Shown here one piece after another: positions 44,892 through 55,100 of a DNA stretch of 64,000 bases. The position numbers and the translations under genes are program-made. Below the pieces are notes generated by a model. It worked only from the letters and a program-made list of their open reading frames with translations, did not search any database and had not been told where the DNA came from. This DNA is from Terrisporobacter othiniensis. GTDB taxonomy: Bacteria; Bacillota; Clostridia; Peptostreptococcales; Peptostreptococcaceae. The DNA lies in the NCBI RefSeq assembly GCF_000808015.1, contig NZ_JWHR01000068.1, forward strand, positions 62,001 through 126,000, in the 5' to 3' direction. Positions within the stretch are counted from its first letter, which is position 1, and every line of letters begins with the position of its first letter.

Positions 44892-45625
44892 TAGATTTTA
44901 AAATACATTCTTAATATTCCTAATATAAGAAGGTGAACAGGATAAAACCAATAATTTATAATTTTATTTTGATTACCACGTTTTCCGTTATATGTAAGAA
45001 CAAGACCAAACCCTAGTATAGACCAAAGTGTTTTAATTAAAGTAAGGTATCCAAGAGCACAACCTATAACAAGATTATTATAGAAAATATAAAATAAGTA
45101 GACGATTATTATTGAGTAATGCTCGTAGTCTAATCCAAATTGCATAGATATAAATGATGAAATAAGAATTAATACTACTGATGAGAAATACCATAAAATA
45201 CTAGGTTTATTTTTTAATTTACTTTTTAGTATGTCTATAATCCATATTGTTATAAGAGATAATGCTAAAGTAAATAAAACATTGTTTGCTCTTGTATTAA
45301 AAAATGTGCGGGAGAAAAACATATCAAATGGTATTTCTGATATAACTGCAAATATTAATAAGTTTGCAAGATATTTTTTTCGACTTTTTGTTTTGAAAAA
45401 TCCTTCAACAATGAAAAATGCGAATAAAGGAAATGCAATTCTTCCAATAACATCAAAAAAATCACTTATTTCTAAAAGTAATCCTCCATCTAAAATAGGA
45501 TATATTAAAGCTTTGTTTACATGGTCAATTAACATAGATAAGAAGGCGATATATTTTAATTGTGCACCAGATAGCAATTTTATATTATCTAGTCCCTTCT
45601 TTTCAAGTTTTATTGTTTTTATCAT
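44891..45625 (-). CDS. TraX-family membrane protein
   Basis: 244 residues with eight or so helices. LSGAQLKYIAFLSMLIDHVN, RIAFPLFAFFIVEGFFKT and YWFYPVHLLILGILRMYF are hallmarks of the TraX family, named after the F-plasmid pilin acetylase. Chromosomal clostridial members probably acylate an unknown substrate. No conjugation genes are nearby. Confidence 0.85.
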   Translation of the reverse strand: MIKTIKLEKKGLDNIKLLSGAQLKYIAFLSMLIDHVNKALIYPILDGGLLLEISDFFDVIGRIAFPLFAFFIVEGFFKTKSRKKYLANLLIFAVISEIPFDMFFSRTFFNTRANNVLFTLALSLITIWIIDILKSKLKNKPSILWYFSSVVLILISSFISMQFGLDYEHYSIIIVYLFYIFYNNLVIGCALGYLTLIKTLWSILGFGLVLTYNGKRGNQNKIINYWFYPVHLLILGILRMYFKI

Positions 45626-45828
45626 AAATTTAATCCTTTCTAAATCTTTTGTTTTTTACAGTATAATATACACAAATACTCATATCAATAATTTTTTATT
45701 AGGAAAAAAATGGTTAAAAATATTGTGTTTAATTATAGCTAATATCTACTAAATTTATGGTGAAATTTAGAATATAAAGAATACGTTATAGATTAAAAAA
45801 TAAATTTATCAAAAAATGTATAATTTAA

Positions 45829-45857
45829 TTGCTAAAAAATGATATAAATGGTAGAAT
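45829..45857 (+). promoter_or_regulatory. Probable promoter of riboswitch transcript
   Basis: TTGCTA (45829-45834), 17 bases, TAGAAT (45852-45857). The predicted start falls at the riboswitch. Confidence 0.6.
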
Positions 45858-45867
45858 AATGTATAAA

Positions 45868-45953
45868 TTAAATAGGTAAACCTAGGGAAATCTAGGGACA
45901 CAAAGCTATAGGGACTAAGGTTATTAACTATGTCAGCCAGTTGCCAAAGGGTA
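45868..45953 (+). promoter_or_regulatory. Class I cyclic di-GMP riboswitch (GEMM)
   Basis: Conserved pieces occur in order. CCTAGG-GAAA-TCTAGG (45881-45896) is a hairpin with a GAAA tetraloop. Then come ACACAAAGCTATAGGGACTA (the linker and receptor side) and GGTTATTAACTATGTCAGCC (second hairpin), ending AGTTGCC. These are the hallmarks of the GEMM aptamer. A terminator 85 bases downstream is the likely expression platform, so c-di-GMP probably sets readthrough into the protease genes. Confidence 0.88.
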
Positions 45954-46037
45954 CATTACAATACTTTTTGTTTTAAACTTAGTATTAATGTCAAGTGTAT
46001 ACTTTTACACGAAACATTAAATTATTAGGCTAGATTT

Positions 46038-46066
46038 AAGTTACTCTTTTTGAGTAACTTTTTTTA
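46038..46066 (+). terminator. Riboswitch-controlled terminator
   Basis: AAGTTACTC (46038-46046), TTTTT loop, GAGTAACTT (46052-46060), T tail. Lies between the aptamer and the start codon. Confidence 0.85.
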
Positions 46067-46111
46067 TTAATGTACTTCTGAGGAGATTATAAATCATTCG
46101 GGAGGAGAAAA

Positions 46112-49100
46112 ATGCATAAAAAAAGAATAGCAGCCTTAACATTGGCAGCAATAATTTTTAACTTTTCATCAAACACTGTAGGAGTTTTGGCTCATGAAGT
46201 AGAACAAATTAAGCCGAAACAAGGTATATCAAGTAAAAAGGATGTACAATCAAATCAAGCTAAAGTTAGTAAATTTGATTTACTTAACAACAAAAATTTA
46301 GAAAAATACAATAAAGTTTTTAAATTAGACAAATCTAAAATAATCGCAATAAACAACAATGGTGGTAATTATCCAGCATCAGAGCTATATAAAGCTATTG
46401 ATAATAATTTTAGCACTCATTGGGAAACAGGAAGATACAATAGAGAAGACTTTGAAAATGAAGTGACACTTACATTAGATGAGGTTACAAGTTTAGATAG
46501 AATAGTATATGGAGCAAGACAAGATGGAGCAAAAGGTAAAGGTTTTGCTGAGAAATTTGAAATATATGCTTCACTAACAGATGACCAAGATGACTTTACT
46601 TTAGTAAGCCAAGGTGGATACTCAGGTTCTACTGGAGATATCGTAGAAATAAAATTTGAAGAAACTAAATTTAAAAGAATAAAATTTAAATTTAAAAAAG
46701 CTAATCAAAATTGGGCATCAGCTTCAGAATTTATGCTTTATAAAAAAGATACACTATCTGAAACTATAAATGATTTATTTACAGATGGTACTATGACTAA
46801 ATTAAAAGATAAATACAACAGTATAGATGTAATAGATAAATTGGAAGATGAAGTAAATAAACATCCACTAAAAGATGATTTAGAATATGCAATAAATCTA
46901 GCAAAAGAGATATTACAAGGAGACAAAGATTATTCAGATAGAACTTTTACGTTGACACAATATGGAGATACTCATGCAAAAGCAAGAAATACATTAGGAA
47001 TGTCTAGATTTGGAACAGATTTACAATCTACTGGTATAGTAGCGAAACCAGGAGAAGTATTCAAAATTTATGTTGAGGCTCAAGAAGGTGCACCCCTTCC
47101 TAAAATAGCATTTACCCAACAAGAAGGACATTATAATAATTGGAAAAGAGAGTATCAATTAAAAAGAGGGCTTAATGTTATAACAGTTCCTGAAATTTAT
47201 AATAATTCATGGACAAACAAACCTGTAAAAGGTGGTGCTGTTTATTTAATAAATAAATACACATCAAGTGAGCAAGGAAAAGCTCCAATAGTTCGTATTG
47301 AAGGTGGAGAAGAATTTCCTTTATTTAATGTAGGAGATGATAAAGAAGCTTTTTTAGAAAAACTAAAAGCTTATAAAGTAAAATTAGAAAAAGACCCTGA
47401 AAATACAGTTGATATATATGAATTTAATACAAAAAGATTTATGTATACAGGAACAACAAAAGCTGCATATCAAGTATATGTAAATGAAGGTGTTGATGTT
47501 GATGAAAGTGTTGATGTTTGGAATAAACAAATACAAGATGCTTTTGATTTTGCTGGATTAAAAGATGATAAAAGTGATCCGACAAATGATTCTACAAATG
47601 TTAGAACAACAGTAAGATTAATGCAACCATATGGAGCTGCATATGCTGCGGGAGACCATGTTGGTATTCAAAGACATATCCAGGAAATAGCATTAAGAAC
47701 AGACCAAGATAGTATTAATAGTATACTTTGGGGGATGATTCACGAAGTTGGTCACCAAATGGATATATCATCTAGAGAACTTGGTGAAATAACAAATAAC
47801 ATGTTTTCAAATAATGCATATATGAAAAATAATGCAGGTGATAGAGTTCCATATAATGAGTTATACAATTTATTAGCTCCAGATGATTCATCACAAAATT
47901 TTGATGATATTAGTTATAGCCAAAGATTAGGGATGTTTTGGCAACTACAATTAAAGAAAGATACATATTGGCCAGAACTAGAATCGCTTTATAGAAAAAG
48001 AAAGCCAAGTGTTAGAAATGAGCAGGAAAAAAGAGATACAATAGCATTGTATTCATCAGAAATTTTAAATATGGATTTAACTAAATATTTTGAAAAATAC
48101 GGATTTAAAATATCTGATAGTTGCAAAGAAAAATTAAAACAATTCTCTAATGATTGTGAAAAAATCTGGTACTTAAATGGAAATGCATTAAGTTATAAAG
48201 GGAATGGATTTGAAAATAAAAATACAGGTTTAGATGTTTCTTTATCAAAAACTGATGCAGGTATAAGGCTTAATATGGATATAAACCAAGATATGAAAAA
48301 TGACTTACTTGGATTTGAAATTATCAAAAATGGAAAAGTAATTGCATTTACTACATCAGGTACTTATACAGATACTAAAGCTAAAGACACAAATGAAAAC
48401 ATCGAATATGAAGTTGTTCCATATGCATTAAACTTATCAACGGGAGATAAAGTTCAGCTAAACTCATTAAAACCAAGTATAAGTGTTCAACAAAAGAAAT
48501 TGACATTGAAATTAAATGAAAAATTTGATGCTAAAAGTTATGCAAAAGCATTTACAAATGAAGGCGAAGATATAACAGAGTCATTAAAAGTTGAGAGCAA
48601 TGTTGATACTACGAGAGGTGGAAATTACGAAGTAAAATATATAATAACTGAAAACAATACAAATATAGAAAAAATAATGAAAGTTGAAGTGGTAAGTGAT
48701 TACGATTATTTATCAGATTTTGAATGGAAATCAGCTACAACTTCATGGGGAACACCAAGAAGAAATTCTAATATACAAGGTAGAATAAATTCAACAACTA
48801 AAAAATTTGAAAAAGGTTTTGGAATTCATGCAAATGGAAAAATAACTTATGATTTATCTGATAAAGAATATGATAAATTTGAGGCGTTAGTAGGTATTGA
48901 TTCTTCAGCTATACAACCAAATAATAATTCAAGTGTAACATTTAAGATAATAGCAGATGGAAAAACATTAGCAACTACAAATGTTATAGGATATTATGAT
49001 AATTTAGCTTATATAAGTGTACCAATATCGGGTGTTAAAGAATTAATAATAGAAGCAAATGATGGTGGAAATGGAAATACAGCAGACCACTGTATAATAG

Positions 49101-52096
49101 TTAATCCTAAATTAACTACAAACAATGGTAAACCAAAGATAACTGCAAATGAAAAGTTCTTAAAACTTGGTGACACATTAGATGAGATGAAAGATATTAA
49201 AGCATATGACCAAGAAGATGGAGATTTAACAAAAAATATTACAATTGAATCAAACAACTTTGTTCCAAATAAAATTGGTAGATATGAAATTGTATACAAA
49301 GTAAAAGATTCAAATGATAATGTTGAAATACAAAAAGGATATGTAACAGTATCGGAAGATTATGTAGTTAAAAAATCTAAATTTGGTAAATTTAATAATT
49401 TATCATCGTATAATGATGAATTTAAATTACCTATAGCATCTGTAACAAATAACGCAGGTCATTATGGAAATAGTAAAATAACTAATGCAATAGATGGAAA
49501 TATAAATACTCATTGGGAAACTGGTAATCAAAATAGCGACACATTTAAAAATGAAGTTATATTTGACTTGGGAGAAGTTCAAGAAATAAGTAAAATGGCA
49601 TATGGTGCAAGAAGAGATGCGTATAATAAAGGTTTTGCAACAAAATTTGAAATATATGTATCTGAAAATGAATCAGGGGATGATTTTTATTTAGCAGGAA
49701 GTGGATCATATTCTGGATCACCTAATGACATTGTACAGTTCGACATGAGCAAAGTAAGTGCAAGAAGAGTAAAACTTAAATTTGTAGAAGCTCGTGAAAA
49801 TTGGGCAAGTTTAAGTGAAGTATCATTCTATAAAGAAGATAAACTAGCTGATAAAATGTCAACTTTATTCAAAGATGAAAATAAAACAGATGTATCAGAA
49901 AATTACAATACTTTAGAAAAGGTAGAAGAATTAAGAAAAGAAGTTGAAAATCATCCAGCATATGAATTATTTAAAGTTGAATTAGATAATGCTGAAAAGA
50001 TAATAAAAGCAAAATACCCAACTATAAAAGTTGAAGATGTAACATATGTTAAGAGAAAAAGTGATTTTAACTTAAAAGATGGCGTTACAGCTAATGACCA
50101 AGAAGATGGTAATATAACATCAAAAGTTACTATATTAGATGATGGTGGTTTCTCTTCAGATAAAGTAGGTGAATACACTGTAGTATATAAAGTAATTGAT
50201 AAAGATTTAAATTCAGTTACAAAAGAAAGAAAAATAATAGTTTATGGAAAAAGTGAATATTTATCAGATATGAACTGGATATCAGCACAATCAGGATGGA
50301 GAAGTGTTATAAAAGATAAAGCAGTTGGTACAAATGATAAGATAAAACTTAATATTGATGGAAGTGTTAAAACTTTTGATAAAGGTTTTGGTGCAGCAAC
50401 AAATGCAGAAATAGTATATGACTTAGAAGGTCAATATGATTATTTCACTACATATGTGGGAACTGATAAAAACTTTGATATGGATAGCACAACTATAAAA
50501 TTTAGAATTCTTGCTGATGGAAAAGAAGTATATAAATCAGATGTGATTAGAAAAGATACACCAGCAGAATTTGTTAGTTTAGATATTAAGGGAGTTAAAA
50601 GACTTGTCTTAATAGCAGATGATGTGGATGGAAATTTAGTAGGTGATTTTGCATCTTGGGCTGATACTAAATTATATCAAAATTATTCAAAACCTGTAAT
50701 AAAGGGTGATGATGTAATAGTATTTAATACAAAAGAAAAAGTTGACTTACTTCAAGGTATAGTTGCAACAGATTATGAAGATGGAGATATAACTTCAAAA
50801 GTTAAAGTAAATACGGATTATAGTTATGGCAAATTTGGTGTATTTGATGTTGTATATTCTGTAACAGATAGTGATAATTTAACAACTAAGTTCACTAGAA
50901 AAGTAGCAATTACAGAAGAAGAAACTTATATATCTGACTTAAAGTGGAAATCTGCAACTATAGGTTCGGGAGCCATAGGTATAGATAAATCAGTAAGACA
51001 ACAAGCAATAAAGATTTTAAATGAAGATGGTTATTATGAAACTTTCACAAAAGGTATAGGAACTCATGCTTATTCAGAAATAGTTTATAATTCAAGTGGA
51101 TATGATATATTTGATACTTGGGTTGGTATGGACCAATATGTATCAGAAAGAGATGATGCAAGTGTTCAATTTAAAATATTTGTTGATGGAAAATTAAAAG
51201 CTCAAACAGGTGTTATGAAAGCTAATACACCAAAAGAACGTTTAGTAGTAGATGTTAGAAATTCTAGTGAAATAAAATTAGTAGTAGATGTGGCAACTAA
51301 CGGAAATAATTGGGACCATGCCAATTGGGCAGATGCAAGATTTAGAAATGTGCCACAATTTAGTACAGTTCAATTGGAAAAAGCTCTAAAAGAAGCAAAA
51401 AAATTAGATTTAAATAATTACACTGAACAATCTATAGAAGTTTTAGAAAATGCCATAAAATTTGGTGAAGATGCTTTAAATTCAACTAATCAAGAAGTAA
51501 TAGATAGTGCAGTTGAAAGTTTAAACTCTGCTATAGATTCACTAGTAGAATTAAACTTAAATAAAGTAGTAAATATAAAAGATGAATATTTAAAACAAAG
51601 TATACAAAAAGAGCTTAATACATCAGGTGAAATAACAATTGGTCAAATGAGACAACTTGTTTCACTAAAAGTATCAAATGCTGAAAGTTTAGAAGGATTA
51701 CAATATGCTATAAACTTAGAATCTTTAGATATATCATATAATGAAATAAGGGATTTATCACCACTAAAAAATCTTAAAAAATTAACTGATTTAAAGGCAA
51801 ATCCTCTAGGAGGCTTAATTTCTGGGCGTGTTTATGCTGAAGATAATAAAGCAAAAGTAAGTTTAGATGTTATAAATAGAAATGGTGAAAAATTACTGCC
51901 AACATCTGTAGTAGTAAAACATAATAAAACCCATGAATACACTACTTTAGATATAAATGATTGTATGGACAAAAATGGAGTAGTAACAATAGATACAACA
52001 GGTTTTGATTCATATATATATACAATTTATTTAGTATATGAAGATAAGGTTGACAACTATACGTCACAATTTATGTTTATGCTTGATAATATATAA
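46112..52096 (+). CDS. Giant secreted M60 (enhancin-like) metalloprotease with carbohydrate-binding modules
   Basis: 1994 residues. Signal peptide 1-27. An F5/8-type (CBM32-like) module lies at about 80-212 (HWETGRYN). The M60 zinc protease runs from about 277 to 690, with HEVGHQMD at 544-551 and a downstream acidic helix. Then come alternating NPCBM-like modules (about 864-1003, 1387-1525, 1609-1750), a second F5/8 module (about 1095-1243) and Ig-like DUF5011 domains (AYDQEDGDLTKNI, DYEDGDITSKVKV). A FIVAR helix pair follows (about 1752-1815), and leucine-rich repeats near 1860-1900. No LPXTG motif. M60 enzymes cleave O-glycosylated mucins; secretion and glycan binding suit host mucus. Expression is under the c-di-GMP riboswitch. 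Confidence 0.9.
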   Translation: MHKKRIAALTLAAIIFNFSSNTVGVLAHEVEQIKPKQGISSKKDVQSNQAKVSKFDLLNNKNLEKYNKVFKLDKSKIIAINNNGGNYPASELYKAIDNNFSTHWETGRYNREDFENEVTLTLDEVTSLDRIVYGARQDGAKGKGFAEKFEIYASLTDDQDDFTLVSQGGYSGSTGDIVEIKFEETKFKRIKFKFKKANQNWASASEFMLYKKDTLSETINDLFTDGTMTKLKDKYNSIDVIDKLEDEVNKHPLKDDLEYAINLAKEILQGDKDYSDRTFTLTQYGDTHAKARNTLGMSRFGTDLQSTGIVAKPGEVFKIYVEAQEGAPLPKIAFTQQEGHYNNWKREYQLKRGLNVITVPEIYNNSWTNKPVKGGAVYLINKYTSSEQGKAPIVRIEGGEEFPLFNVGDDKEAFLEKLKAYKVKLEKDPENTVDIYEFNTKRFMYTGTTKAAYQVYVNEGVDVDESVDVWNKQIQDAFDFAGLKDDKSDPTNDSTNVRTTVRLMQPYGAAYAAGDHVGIQRHIQEIALRTDQDSINSILWGMIHEVGHQMDISSRELGEITNNMFSNNAYMKNNAGDRVPYNELYNLLAPDDSSQNFDDISYSQRLGMFWQLQLKKDTYWPELESLYRKRKPSVRNEQEKRDTIALYSSEILNMDLTKYFEKYGFKISDSCKEKLKQFSNDCEKIWYLNGNALSYKGNGFENKNTGLDVSLSKTDAGIRLNMDINQDMKNDLLGFEIIKNGKVIAFTTSGTYTDTKAKDTNENIEYEVVPYALNLSTGDKVQLNSLKPSISVQQKKLTLKLNEKFDAKSYAKAFTNEGEDITESLKVESNVDTTRGGNYEVKYIITENNTNIEKIMKVEVVSDYDYLSDFEWKSATTSWGTPRRNSNIQGRINSTTKKFEKGFGIHANGKITYDLSDKEYDKFEALVGIDSSAIQPNNNSSVTFKIIADGKTLATTNVIGYYDNLAYISVPISGVKELIIEANDGGNGNTADHCIIVNPKLTTNNGKPKITANEKFLKLGDTLDEMKDIKAYDQEDGDLTKNITIESNNFVPNKIGRYEIVYKVKDSNDNVEIQKGYVTVSEDYVVKKSKFGKFNNLSSYNDEFKLPIASVTNNAGHYGNSKITNAIDGNINTHWETGNQNSDTFKNEVIFDLGEVQEISKMAYGARRDAYNKGFATKFEIYVSENESGDDFYLAGSGSYSGSPNDIVQFDMSKVSARRVKLKFVEARENWASLSEVSFYKEDKLADKMSTLFKDENKTDVSENYNTLEKVEELRKEVENHPAYELFKVELDNAEKIIKAKYPTIKVEDVTYVKRKSDFNLKDGVTANDQEDGNITSKVTILDDGGFSSDKVGEYTVVYKVIDKDLNSVTKERKIIVYGKSEYLSDMNWISAQSGWRSVIKDKAVGTNDKIKLNIDGSVKTFDKGFGAATNAEIVYDLEGQYDYFTTYVGTDKNFDMDSTTIKFRILADGKEVYKSDVIRKDTPAEFVSLDIKGVKRLVLIADDVDGNLVGDFASWADTKLYQNYSKPVIKGDDVIVFNTKEKVDLLQGIVATDYEDGDITSKVKVNTDYSYGKFGVFDVVYSVTDSDNLTTKFTRKVAITEEETYISDLKWKSATIGSGAIGIDKSVRQQAIKILNEDGYYETFTKGIGTHAYSEIVYNSSGYDIFDTWVGMDQYVSERDDASVQFKIFVDGKLKAQTGVMKANTPKERLVVDVRNSSEIKLVVDVATNGNNWDHANWADARFRNVPQFSTVQLEKALKEAKKLDLNNYTEQSIEVLENAIKFGEDALNSTNQEVIDSAVESLNSAIDSLVELNLNKVVNIKDEYLKQSIQKELNTSGEITIGQMRQLVSLKVSNAESLEGLQYAINLESLDISYNEIRDLSPLKNLKKLTDLKANPLGGLISGRVYAEDNKAKVSLDVINRNGEKLLPTSVVVKHNKTHEYTTLDINDCMDKNGVVTIDTTGFDSYIYTIYLVYEDKVDNYTSQFMFMLDNI

Positions 52097-52105
52097 TATT
52101 TATAT

Positions 52106-52140
52106 AAAAGGGCTATCGCAATTGGTGATTAGCCCTTTTG
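52106..52140 (+). terminator. Terminator between the two M60 genes
   Basis: AAAAGGGCTA (52106-52115) pairs with TAGCCCTTTT (52130-52139). Only 25 bases separate it from the next start codon, leaving no room for a normal promoter, so the second gene depends on readthrough. Confidence 0.75.
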
Positions 52141-52164
52141 ATTAAAACTAATTAGGAGAAGGGT

Positions 52165-55100
52165 ATGTTTAAGAAAAAAATAGCATTATTAAGTTTAGTA
52201 TCAATTATTTCAAATTTTTCATTGTTTACAACAAATGTTTTAGCATATGAAATAAAAGAAAATTCAAAAAAAATTGCATCAACTGAAGTAATTAAAAAAG
52301 ATAGTTCGAAAAATAAAAAAACAAGTAAAGCTAAAAAAGTTATTACTGTAGCTCAAAATGGAAATACCCATGCAAAGGCAAGAGATAATTTAAAAATGAC
52401 TTATTTTGGTACAGATTATCAATCTACAGGAATAGTTGCAAAGCCAGGAGAAGAATTTGTTGTGTATGTGCAAGCTGAGGAAAATGTACCACTACCAACA
52501 ATTGCATTTAGTCAACATGAAGGATTTTATTCAAATTGGGTGAGATGGTATCAATTAAAGCCAGGTAAAAATGTTATAACAGTACCAGAAATTTATAGCA
52601 ACTCATGGGAAAAGAAAACAGCAAAAGGTGGAGCTGTATATCTGCTAAATAGATATACAAAAGAAGAACAAGGCAAAGCTCCAGTTGTAACTATTGAAGG
52701 TGGAGAAACTTTTCCTTTATATAATGAAGGTGACGATAAAGAACAATTCTTAAAAGAATTAAAAGAATATAAGAAAAAATTAGATGAAGACCCAGAAAAT
52801 ACAGTAGATTTATTTGAGTTTAATACAAATAGAATACTTTACACAGGAACAACATCATCAGCATATAAAGTATATGTAGAAGAAGGGGTGGATATAGAGA
52901 AAAGTACAAATAATTTAAATAGCCAAATTCAAGAAGCTTTTGATTTTTCGGGATTAAAAGATGATATATCAGACCCATCAAATGACTCTACAAATATAAA
53001 AACAACAATAAGACTTATGCAACCATATGGATTAGCATATGCTTATGTTGATCATGTGGGTATACAAAGAGATTATGAAACATCGATGCTTAAAACAGAT
53101 AAATCAAGTCTTGGGTCTGTACTATGGGCGACTGTTCATGAAGTTGGTCACCAAATGGACATAGATGCTAGAGCATGGCCAGAGATAACAAATAATATGT
53201 GGGCAAACAATGCTCATATAAAACAAGGTTTTGATGATAGAGTTAATTATACTTACATATATAAATATTTAGCTCCAGAAAAATCTCTAAGAGGATTTGA
53301 AGAAATGGACTACTTCCAAAAGTTAGGGATGTTTTGGCAATTACAATTAAAAAAAGATACTTATTGGGCTGAATTAGAATCTTTATATAGAAAAAGAAAA
53401 CCTAGTCCAAATAATTATCAACAGAAAAAAGATATACTTGCAACTTATTCTTCAGAAGTATTAAATATTAATTTAACTTATTACTTTGAAAAATACGGAT
53501 TTGATTTATCAGATGAATGTAAAGAAAAATTAAAAAAATATCCAACATCAAATGAAAAATTATGGTATTTAAATAGTAGTGTAATGAATTATGAAGGGCA
53601 AGGATTTGATAACGTAGATACAAACTTAGATGTAACATTATCAAAATCAAAATCTAATATAAAGCTAACTATGAATATAAATAAATCTATTAAAAATGAT
53701 TTACTTGGTTATGAAATAATAAAAGATGGAAAAGTAATTGGGTTTACAACAGAAAGCTCTTATACAGATAATGAAGCAAATGATAATAGTAAATATGAAG
53801 TAGTTCCTTATGCAAAAAATTTAACAACGGGAAGAAATGTTGAAATAAGTTCATCAACACCAAATATAAGTTTACAACAAGAAAAAGTAACTTTAAAAAT
53901 TGGAGAAGATTTTAATGCCAAAGATTATGTAAAAGGCTTTACTTATTTTGGTGATGATATTACTTCAAAAATAGAAGTTGATAGTAATGTAAATACTAAC
54001 GAATGTGGAACTTATACAGTAAAATATACATTAACTAATGAAAATACTACTAAACAAAAAAGTATGGAAGTTGAAGTGGTAAGTGATTATGACTACTTAT
54101 CAGATCTTTCATGGGAAAGTATAAAAACAGATTGGGGAACTCCAAGAAAAAACGGAAATATTCAAGGTATGACTCATGGGCAAGTCACTAAGTTTAAAAA
54201 GGGTATAGGAATACATGCTAATGGAAAAATAACGTATGACTTATCTGACAAAGATTATGATAAATTTGAGGCTTTAGTTGGTATAGATACATCTATAGGT
54301 CAAAATGAACATTCAAGTTTAAAATTTAAAATATTAGCAGATGGAAAAACTATCGCATCTACAAATATGATGAATTATGAAGATAATTTAGCTTATATAA
54401 ATGTGGATGTAGCTGGAGTTAAAGAATTAGTAATTGAAGTTAATGATGGTGGCAATGGAAATACATGTGATCACAGTATAATAGTTAATCCTAAGTTAAC
54501 AACAAATAATGGTAAGCCTAAATTTAAAGGTGATGATAAAATAGCATTTAATATAAATGACAAAATAGACTTACTTAAAGGAATAAGTGTAACAGATGCT
54601 GAAGATGGTGACTTAACCTCAAATATAAAAATGGAAACAGATTATATTGAAGGAAGTACAGGAATATTTAATGTAAATTGCTCTGTAATAGATAAAGATA
54701 AAAATAAATCAACATTTACAAGAACAGTAGTAGTTTCTGAAAAAGAGACATATTTATCTGACTTAAACTGGGAATACGGAACGATTGGTTCAGGATATAT
54801 AGGAAAAGATAAATCTGTAAGAGAAGAAACTATACAACTTTTAAATGAAAATGGAACATATGAAAAATTTAAAAAAGGTATAGGAACTCATGCTTATTCA
54901 GAAATAGTTTATGACTCAAGCGGATATGATGTATTTGATACTTGGGTTGGACTTGATAAATTTGTATCAAATCAAAATGCATCGAGTGTTATATTTAAAG
55001 TTTATGTAGATGGCGAACTTAAAGCACAAACAGATGTGATGAAATCAAATTCACCAAAAGAACGCTTAATAGTAGATGTTAGAAATTCTAAGAAAGTAAA

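Larger units (their letters stand above)
45626..46111 (+). other. Long regulatory leader of the M60 protease genes
   Basis: 485 bases holding a promoter, a c-di-GMP-I riboswitch and a terminator (listed separately), then the ribosome-binding site GGGAGGAG at 46099-46106. No gene. Confidence 0.8.

Noticed and set aside
46738..50178. Several minus-strand frames inside the M60 gene
   Set aside because: Shadows of a continuous 1994-codon gene with recognised domains.
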